This document shows, piece after piece, positions 31,308-38,462 of a stretch of DNA of 38,462 bases (the stretch's first letter is position 1; each line of letters begins with the position of its first letter). Source of the DNA: Folioceros fuciformis. Lineage: Eukaryota > Anthocerotophyta > Anthocerotopsida > Anthocerotales. Location: NCBI GenBank assembly GCA_049999805.1, contig JBNGIO010006304.1, positions 290,695 to 329,156 on the forward strand, written 5' to 3'. Position numbers and translations under genes: made by a program. The notes under the pieces were generated by a model, which worked only from the letters and a program-made list of their open reading frames with translations, searched no databases and had not been told where the DNA came from.

Positions 31308-34300
31308 TCACGCCAGCCAGTTTTCAAACCTCACTTCTGCTGCATCAAGATTTGGAACTGTAGGCAAATGTCTTACAGTCGGGGTCGTAAAGTGACTTAC
31401 CCATGCTGTCGTCAGGCCTGCTGGTGAAAATAGGTTTAAGGAAATTCTCGTCAATCACGGTGAAGGAGGTGCTGCCATCAAGAAAGCAGTCCGCTAGTAA
31501 TCAGTAACAAGTGCACAAATACAGCATCTCAGGATAAAGGAAACTTTTCTCAGGATCAATACGAAGAGCATCCCGCTACCTCCGCCGAAGCTCCTGAAAC
31601 TTCTTATGTAAAGCATGAGGAGGGCTGCCACCGTCACTTTCGTTATCGTAGGTGCTCAAAGGTACGCTTTCCTCGTGTACTCCCTGCCAAGTAACACGAG
31701 AGAGCTCAGCTCACTTAAGCGAGCTTCCCTTTGGATTCGCCATGAAAGCCAGCTTTGCGTTAGAGAGCATAAGAGCAAAAGAACTTGCAAAGGACCAAAC
31801 CTCTCCACCTCCCATATTTTGACCCTCTGTGGGAGCCACTTCCAGCTTCTCCAGCATTGTGGATGTCGAACCGCCAATGGCAAGCACCTACATTGACCAC
31901 CATACATCAGAGATTGAACAGACCCTCAAAAAAATTAGATAAAAGAGAAATCGACACACATCTGACCGTTAAAATGACCACAGATGTTGTTGTGGTGAAA
32001 ATTGTCCCTCCAGGACCTAAACCTAGGTCATGCTTTGATTGCAAGGCTAGTGCGAATGCCATAGCACCTCTCAATCCTGTCCATTGAATCACAACACATG
32101 ACTAGTATTTTCCTCATTGAAATGCGAACTGGTAAATTCGACAAACGCGCAGAAGACATTGGACATAATATTTCCACTTTGAGTGCTTACCGCTAAACCA
32201 CAGAGCCTTCTGATGCTTCAAGGGAATTCGTCTGGATACGGGGCGCAGCAAGTTCACAAGGTATGCAGAAGGGAATACATTTGCAGCCCTGAAAGCCAGA
32301 CCACACCACATCACGTATCTAATTCAGCAAATTTTGCACCGGCTAACTGCATCACAACGGCCGCAACCACCCCACATATGTACACGTGCTAAAGAAACAC
32401 CATTTGCAGAATGACAACCAGTGTCTTCATACCTTGCTACGAAAATCACGACCTGAACAACACGATTGTCTGTCAAAGAGACAAAATCGGTACTTTTGGT
32501 AGTAAAGCTGAAAGAGATAGCAAACATAAGTTGATCGGAAAGGATACCATGGCAAAGAGAATAAATCCAAAGTGTGACCAGCTGTGCTTTTCAATTGCTA
32601 TATCAGCACCCATATATATAAAGCTGCAAAGATCAAACCATTTATTTGGTTAAAAGGCCTCAGGCTTGTATTACAGCAGTTACAACCCAGCAAATAACCA
32701 CAGAACATTTGAACGAGTTGGAGGACCACCCAGAACGCACACAAATGTTTCAGCCAGTGATGATATAAGCTGGAAAAACCCTGCTGTGAATACTTGGGCA
32801 TTTTCCGACAGATTTGGTAGCGTGTAATGTTTCATTGTCTGGAGAGATAGCAGCTTAACTCAGGACCAAGACCATTACTCCTCATCATGGAAAACGGAAT
32901 TACGCAACCTTGCATCGAGAGGTGCACTGTAGTTCGTGACTCACAATTCCACAAAAGAGTATGGAAACTATTCCTGAAAGACCAACCGATTCAGCAACCA
33001 TGTATCTGCAGTCACACAGCGTGCTAGTGAGTCCCAAATATGTAAAAGACTTGTCCTACGATTCTTAATACCTTTAATGATCAAAAGACCAGAATTAATT
33101 GATGTTCCAAGTTGCTTGCTGGCTTACGAGAAGTAAGGGAAGAGCACAATTAGACAGCATTCCAGATTCTGAAGGCTGCACACAAAAGGCAAATCTTGCA
33201 CTTAGCACGGCGCTCACTTCAGCAGAACAAGGACTGAATCGGATTCAAGGTCACTACATAATGAGCATTCTGTAGCACCAAATTTCTTCTGGCTTTTGAA
33301 GCAGATGCATGAAGAAGGATTCAGCATCCAAGCAGAAGGCAAAAGGACGTGGAGCACCACCTACTTGTTCACAGCCAGCCCAGCATACTTGAACAAGTGC
33401 TCTTCAGTCAAGGCTTTCAAATTGTGGGCCTAAGGTATACAGGAAACGGGAGGTACATCTATTAGCCTAGAAGGATATTAGAGCACAGGTCAGCGCAACT
33501 CCGACACCTACAGAATTCAGGTACAAATGATTAGCCAGTTCCACCCGATTGAGTTCCACAATACACAAACATTTGAACAGTAGTGTTTGAGGACCTGCAG
33601 ACATTGATCCCACAAACGTTTCCATAAATCTCCAAATCAACAAAGGTATCCCATGGGACGCACTGGGTTGCTTGTGGACCAACATCAAGGTTCTGTAATC
33701 ACACAGATTGGTGAACGAGTCAGGCAGCACAATGGAAAGAAAGAATTGAATGTGCTGTGCAGACAGTCCACCTTCTTCACTGAGGCAAATGAGGAAGGAC
33801 AGATGATTCTGTTGAGGAAAATCTGAGATAATCACCTGTACAATGACATTGCCACCTGTAGAAGAAGCACATCACAATCAGCTTGTGACAAGTGCATTTC
33901 AATCTACCTAAGAGCAAGTCCTGATAGCGGAGGGAACCAATCAGGCTAGTATACATACCGCATCGTTCAAAACAGACTCGCCAAATACTAACGCGTAAAG
34001 ATTACTGTCGATTCCTAGCTCCTGGAAAAAGAAAAAATAAAAATAAAAATTCAGTCATGGGGTCACCTGCAAATTCTAGATCAACATCAAGCCAGAGGAC
34101 AACTTTGAGGCTAAGTTGCCAGCATAAAGAAACCTCCTCCACACAGAAGGTAAGGTACCTGGAAAATAGCAAGAACTGTAACAGGGTCCGTTGCTGATAT
34201 GATCGATCCAAAGATCATGCTTTCAAAAAATGTCAGCCTGTAGATGAGATACAACACGCCTCCCAACCAGCTGGAATTGAAACCGTGCAACACGATTACA

Positions 34301-35263
34301 AACTACAAGCTACGGTACTGCAGACAAATTTCTCATCCTGTGGAACTTTGCACGCAAGCCACAACGCATTCTAACCGAAATCCACTAAAGTTGCAATTTC
34401 TTACACTAAGATCCCTGTCACCATTGCAGCGACAAAAGTGCCGAGGATTGCAATAACACATATAGCTCCAAAGTTGGAAAAAAATGGTTTCTGCGTAAAT
34501 GGTCACATGTGAGTGAGACCTTCATATAACAGAACAAGTACGCAGGTTCTCACATCACACGTCGGCAAAAATAATCAATCATACCGGTTGAAGGCTGAAG
34601 CCAGATTCGGTACCACATAGCTTGTCAAGGCCACAACATATTATTCGAAACCAGACGGTCCCATACTTCAACAGCTCAAAAGGAAGAAAATTCAGCTGGC
34701 ACATTTTATGCTCAAAGGATATAATATAATCGGAGGAAGTAGAAAGAAAAAAAAGAAATCCTCGTGGAAGTTGAACCAATCCCTGCCAAACCAGGACATC
34801 GGTAAGAGACATGGATGCAGCTGATCCTCTAATGCCAACCAGAACCTGATGCCGGTGTCACGACCTGAAACGGTCCTCTGTATTCGAGAAATTTGCTAGC
34901 ATACCCGCGCAGAGGCCTGCGGCAACACGGGAAGGAAAATGAAACACGTGCATACTGGGCGCACGCTCCAGCTCTCTACTTCTTCTGCAAATCTAACCAC
35001 TAAAGCTACAGAGGCTGTTCACAATCCCCCCCCATAAACCCAGACACTGTCAGCGTCCGAACTTGGCAAAGGTAGCGAACCACACCAATGATAAGGGCCG
35101 CACTAGCCTCATGAAGATAGTGAAACTTGTGCCGCCTTAAAACGTGGCCCATCACAAATGCTAGCACCAGCATCAATATCTGCACCAAAATGCTGACACT
35201 CGCAATCTGCTGCGGGTCCACCGCATTTGCGGCAGGCTGAATTCCTGACGTCTCTTTTTCCAT
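31308..35263 (-). CDS. NHX: Endosomal NHX5/6-type Na+(K+)/H+ antiporter with U12-type introns
   Basis: A cation/proton exchanger of the Golgi/TGN/endosome class. About 21 exons: 35084-35263, 34723-34845, 34585-34609, 34405-34490, 34159-34270, 33959-34021, 33836-33855, 33595-33692, 33479-33507, 33365-33396, 33128-33175, 32945-33005, 32741-32838, 32548-32623, 32433-32452, 32191-32288, 31967-32076, 31824-31887, 31580-31679, 31401-31471 and 31308-31357. They give about 520 aa, the usual length. Visible motifs are [95 protein letters not shown] and [14 protein letters not shown]. Exon 2 carries one base too many for the frame (near the GGG at about 34774-34776), either an assembly error or an unrecognised splice. 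The first base of exon 19 and the last intron (only 43 nt) are less certain; retaining that intron gives a stop at 31345. Three introns look U12-type and are listed separately. Confidence 0.94.
32453..32547 (-). other. Probable U12-type GT-AG intron in NHX (intron 14)
   Basis: The 5' end GTATCCTTT is a perfect match to the U12 GT-AG donor. The best branch-point match, CTCTTTGAC (7 of 9), lies about 20 nt before the AG, near the upper limit of spacing. It precedes a 20-nt exon (32433-32452). Confidence 0.7.
33397..33478 (-). other. U12-type AT-AC intron in NHX (intron 9)
   Basis: This 82-nt intron starts ATATCCTTCT and ends GCAC. AGCCTTGACT gives a branch A 11 nt before the end. It lies between codons and joins TCAL to LFKYAGL, matching the family. 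Reading through meets a TAG 7 bases into the intron's coding continuation (ISF stop). Confidence 0.9.
34610..34722 (-). other. U12-type AT-AC intron in NHX (intron 2)
   Basis: The intron begins ATATCCTTTG and ends GTAC on the minus strand, with GGCCTTGACA as branch-point match (consensus TCCTTRAY). The branch A is about 15 nt from the AC end. Using these ends splits a Phe codon (TT|C) and restores LLPPIIF followed by ESGFSLQP, as in NHX5/6 proteins. No GT-AG alternative joins the two motifs in frame without extra residues. Confidence 0.88.
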
Positions 35264-36476
35264 TCCCTACTCCCGGAAAGCCTGCTGCATTCAGACAGAA
35301 AAGGCGAAAAACCTCATGACAAACTCCTCCCCGCCACAGATCTGGCTCCAAAGCAAGCTCCAAGAATAAGCAGAAATCTGACCACACCGTGAATCTGGCC
35401 AGCTTCGAGCGTTCAGCGGCTCCCAGTTCCCGTCCCCGTCCCCAGCTTCTGAGCTGCGGACAGTCCGCGGGTACCGAGATTGCCTATGATCCTGAAGTGC
35501 TGAGGCCGCAGAATTGCGCAATTTTGAGGTTGCAAGGCACCCCTAACAGCCGGATCGCACGGCTCCAAGCCGCCGCCTGAGATTGAAGCAAACAGCGCCG
35601 TCTTCAGCACAGGCTACCACCTCACGGCATCGGTGGGTGCACGGGACTTCAAGCCGGCGCTTGTCCGGTGACCGGCCCCGGCCTGCGTCCCTGGTATCGT
35701 GCTCCACTTTCGCTTCGACATCTGTATCATTTTAGAAGTGAACTCCGTTACGGACTGCCCACCTATTTGTCCGTAACTGTGGCCAGCTGCAGTAGCGTGT
35801 GGAGCAGAGATTGTGTAATCACGGTATCGACGGGTACATGTGTATGTACACACATCCATAGTTTAAATATATTGTTTTCCTAATAGGGAATCTAAGGTGG
35901 TGTACGGATACTCTAGAAGGTAGCTGGCCTGCAATCTCCGCCTTCCGCCGATGCGAAGTCCATCGTCCGACAAACTGTCGTTTCGTCGCCACATTCCCTG
36001 ACCGCACGAGCCCGTCCTCCTGCGAGTCATAGTTGTCTGGAGTGTTCCATGGTAGAATCAGCCTGGGAATCGACGTCTCCGCGAAAACCAGACCTGGCCA
36101 GGGCTGTTGAAGGTGAATTTTCCAGGGAGGGTGGTGGCGAAGAGACGTTGTGACAAGTCCCAGGCAGTCTCTCTCAGACTGGTCGAGCATTTTCAGCAAG
36201 CCAGTGCAGTTTTCTGCTCGGGACACCTCTGGATATGGGGATGGGAACTTTCGTCTGTGACTGCTGATTACTGGGTGAGGTTGTTGAGGATTAGGGGGTT
36301 CTGGTGCAGGCAGACAGGTCTGGTACCGAAACTCTGTTGTTACATCATGTGCTGAAGACATGTGTACAATGACGCAGAACAATGTGAGCTCTGGGTCGGC
36401 TCGTCCATGCGTTGTCGGTGAGAAAGGATTCTGCATGAGACACGTTCCTGGGCTTCCGTATTCCGCGGATGTATGA
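35264..36476. other. Divergent spacer between NHX and PPR frame
   Basis: GC-rich near the NHX start (35380-35700, including CCCGTCCCCGTCCCC), which probably holds the NHX promoter and 5' UTR. Overlapping minus frames at 35819-36547 have no family resemblance. No upstream part of the PPR protein was found here. Confidence 0.5.
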
Positions 36477-37793
36477 TTCTCATGGCCGGTTGCACATGAT
36501 TTGACCGCGTGCGGCAGCTTGGACGAAGGCCAAAGGATGTTCGACAAGCTTGCTCAGAAAGCTGTGATGACTTGGAATTCCATGATTGCGGGATACTCTC
36601 AGCAGGGCCTTGGCCAGGAGGCCCTTCATCTTTACACGGTTATGCAAGACGAAAGCATTGTTGCACCTGATTCTGTAACATTTATGTGTGCCCTGCAGGC
36701 ATGTGCAAGTGCAGGCACCCCGGCTCTAGAGAAGGGAAAGGAGCTTCATGCACAAATCAGGGAACGAGGGCTTCAAGCTGACCTGTTTGTGGCCAGCAGT
36801 TTGGTAAACATGTATGCCAAGTGTGGCAGCCTAGAGGATGCCGAGGGTTTGTTTTACGGACTTGGTCAGAAGAACGTGGTGACGTGGAGTGCTATGATAG
36901 CAGGATATTCCCAACAGGGCATGGGCCATGAAGCCCTTCATTTGTACAAGGCTATGCAAGAAGAAGGCATTTCTGCACCGGATGCCGCAACATTTGTGAG
37001 CCTTCTACAGGCATGTGGGGATGTTGCAGCTTTGCATCTCGGAAGGCAGCTTCATGCGGGGCTAGAAGAACGGGGACTCCAAACCGATGTGCGTGTAGCC
37101 ATCAGTTTGATCAGAATGTATGGGAAGTCCGGGAGCATGGTGGACGCACAGCAGGTGTTCGATGCATTGCCCGAACGAGACGCTGTTGGCTGGAATGCAC
37201 TGATTACTGGCTACACGCGGCAAGGAGACAGTGAAGTAGTCTTCAACTCGTTCAGCAGAATGCAAGAGGATGGCATACAACCAACCGGCGTCACATTCCT
37301 TGGCTTGCTTACAGCGTGCAGCCATGCAGGTCTGGTGAAGAGGGGTCAAGAATACTTCGACGCTAGGAGCGAGCAGTACGGCATCCCTCCCACGGTGGAG
37401 CACTATGCATGCATGGTGGATCTCCTGGGACGTGCTGGCCGACTGCACGAGGTAAGGACTATGCCTTTGTTGCCAATTGCTGCAGTCTGGCACACTCTAT
37501 TGAGTGCTTGTCAGAAGTGGGGCAACGTAGAGGTGGGACGACAGGCTTTCCATGGAGCCGTGAAATTAGACGAAAAGCACGCCGCAGCATATGTGACCAT
37601 GTGTAACATATACACTAACGCCCGTGTGTGGCAGGAGGCAGAGCAGATGCAGACACAGAGAGTAGGAACAGGGGAACGGAAGCATCCGGGCCAGAGCTGG
37701 CGGACAGACATGCACGGATTGGTGCGAACTAACTTGTGTTTAAAATTTATTAGACTACGGGAACAATTGGTCATAGCTGGTCTCATAGTCTAG
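36477..37793 (+). pseudogene. PLS-class pentatricopeptide repeat protein, probably truncated at both ends
   Basis: PPR proteins bind organellar RNA, and PLS types usually direct C-to-U editing. The open frame begins after a TGA at 36474-36476 and lacks an ATG before the first motif. The first ATG (36537) lies inside it. Motifs in order: S-type fragment (CGSLDEGQRMFDKLAQKA), P, L (GKELHAQIRERG), S (LVNMYAKCGSLEDAEGLF), P (TWSAMIAGYSQQGMGHEALH), L (GRQLHAGLEERG), S (LIRMYGKSGSMVDAQQVF), P (GWNALITGYTRQG), L2 (TFLGLLTACSHAGLVKRG), S2 (ACMVDLLGRAGRLHE, shortened by several residues), E1 (VWHTLLSACQKWGNVEVG) and E2 (YVTMCNIYTNARVWQEAEQM ... KHPGQSW). No E+ or DYW domain follows; the tail is unrelated and the stop falls inside the downstream tRNA gene. 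This fits a decaying copy. An unseen upstream exon could supply the N-terminus. Confidence 0.82.
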
Positions 37794-37850
37794 TGGTTAG
37801 GACACTGGACTCTGAATCCAGTAACCCGAGTTCAAATCTCGGTGGGACCT
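37779..37850 (+). tRNA. tRNA-Gln (anticodon CUG)
   Basis: The cloverleaf is complete in 72 nt. The acceptor stem is GGTCTCA with TGGGACC and discriminator T. The D arm carries the A box TAGTCTAGTGG. The anticodon stem CTGGA/TCCAG encloses the loop CTCTGAA, with anticodon CTG. The T arm is CCGAG/CTCGG with the B box GTTCAAATC. There is no intron. The 3' CCA is not encoded, as usual for nuclear tRNAs. The last codons of the PPR frame lie within the 5' end of this gene. Confidence 0.97.
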
Positions 37851-37862
37851 CTGAAGGCGCAC

Positions 37863-37871
37863 TTTTATTTT
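37863..37871 (+). terminator. RNA polymerase III terminator of tRNA-Gln
   Basis: TTTTATTTT begins 13 nt after the tRNA end, giving two T4 runs in the usual position for Pol III termination. Confidence 0.8.
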
Positions 37872-38462
37872 CCCCTTGGGAACGCCTCACCATATCGAAT
37901 ATCTAGGGTGCTCTACGTATTACAAAGACGAGCCCTTCGCATCGTGGCAGCGATGGCGTCCGCGCTCTCGCATGCTTTTGCAGCGCCGGGAGTGACAGCT
38001 GTGTGGCCAGTGCGCACCGCTTCCCAAGACATTGCCGCCGTATGCAGGGTGGCGCACCTGCCCGCGGGTCTGGTCGGCGAGCGGCGTCAGGAAGTCGTGC
38101 TTTGGCTGCAGGATTCCAACAGGATGGCGCCGCTCCGTCCAATCCGTCCAAGTGCAAGGAGCAGACGCGTGTACCCTGGTCTTTGTTGCGGTTAGAGCTG
38201 TGGTGCAAAGGGCTGCGGAGGTTTTGAGGCCTGACCACGCAGCTGCCCAGGCCCAGGAACGCGGAGGACGCGGCTGTCGTGGCCTCGCTCGAGGGGAGCT
38301 TGTTGCTGGCAGCGGGGCCTCTATTCTCCGCGTCTCAGTCTGTGAGCACGACCGTCACCGTGGTTGCTTCCGGGATGGCCAAGCGGCTCGAGCTCTACAG
38401 CGGTTTGCTTATTGAGCGTCTGGACAGACCTTTGAGCGGAAGGCCATTGAGCGGTGGTTTGC
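37872..38462 (+). other. GC-rich stretch cut by window end, possible partial gene
   Basis: From 38228 one + frame stays open to the end of the window (about 78 codons). It reads NAEDAAVVASLEGSLLLAAG, then SQSVSTTVTVVASGMAKRLE and LYSGLLIERLDRPLSG, with protein-like Ala/Ser/Leu composition. Another frame from 37951 (MASALSHAFAAPGVTAVW) is open for about 80 codons. No family is recognised and the frames do not join without a shift, so it may be a broken gene or an exon of a gene continuing outside. Confidence 0.3.

Noticed and set aside
33467-33835. Single continuous NHX exon suggested by a 122-codon frame
   Set aside because: The frame includes intronic sequence. Family motifs require separate exons at 33595-33692 and 33479-33507, and the stop after LISF lies within the AT-AC intron.
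35819-36547. 242-codon minus frame upstream of the PPR gene
   Set aside because: The composition is random-looking, overlapping frames are present on both strands, no family resemblance exists and its 5' end overlaps the PPR reading frame.

Overview
The window is nuclear DNA from a land plant. It carries plant-type homogentisate dioxygenase, a phytocystatin with a legumain-inhibitor motif, an endosomal NHX5/6-type antiporter, a PLS-class pentatricopeptide repeat (PPR) protein and a plant-type histone H2A with SPKK-like tail motifs. Most introns in the spliced genes are 43 to about 240 nt, exons are GC-richer than the spacers, and the spacers are full of short tandem duplications. The long PLS/E-type PPR and compact introns would suit a bryophyte or other seed-free plant, but that is a weak inference. 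A run of 100 N at 2061-2160 marks an assembly gap.

Left third (1-9,700): repeat-rich and without an intact gene. It holds several minisatellites (23, 25, 44, 33, 39 and 33 bp periods), a broken non-LTR-type reverse transcriptase (about 1080-2900, interrupted by the gap) and a dead PIF/Harbinger element. The element has a transposase remnant on + (about 5874-7101) and its partner ORF1 remnant on - (about 7250-7922).

Middle (9,700-17,400): homogentisate 1,2-dioxygenase (9 exons, +), an intronless plant coiled-coil protein (+), a membrane steroid/heme-binding MAPR protein (-), and, head-to-head with it, a NIPP1-type FHA/PP1-binding protein (+). Next come 3.5 kb of repeat-rich spacer, RAE1 (8 exons, -), 3.5 kb of spacer and an intronless histone H2A (+).

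Right third (27,600-38,462): a 7-exon gene for an uncharacterised glycine-patterned protein with a C-terminal coiled coil (-), head-to-head with a phytocystatin (+). Then comes an NHX5/6-like Na+(K+)/H+ antiporter of about 21 exons (-), a PPR reading frame without a normal start (+) that runs into a tRNA-Gln(CUG) gene, and an unidentified GC-rich stretch cut by the window edge.

The genes are housekeeping genes without an obvious shared pathway: tyrosine catabolism, nuclear export, phosphatase regulation, chromatin, protease inhibition, endosomal pH and organelle RNA processing. The most notable structural signal is in the NHX gene. Two of its introns have AT-AC ends with U12-type splice sites and branch points, and a third has a U12-type GT-AG start. 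Without U12-type splicing the conserved transporter motifs cannot be joined in frame.
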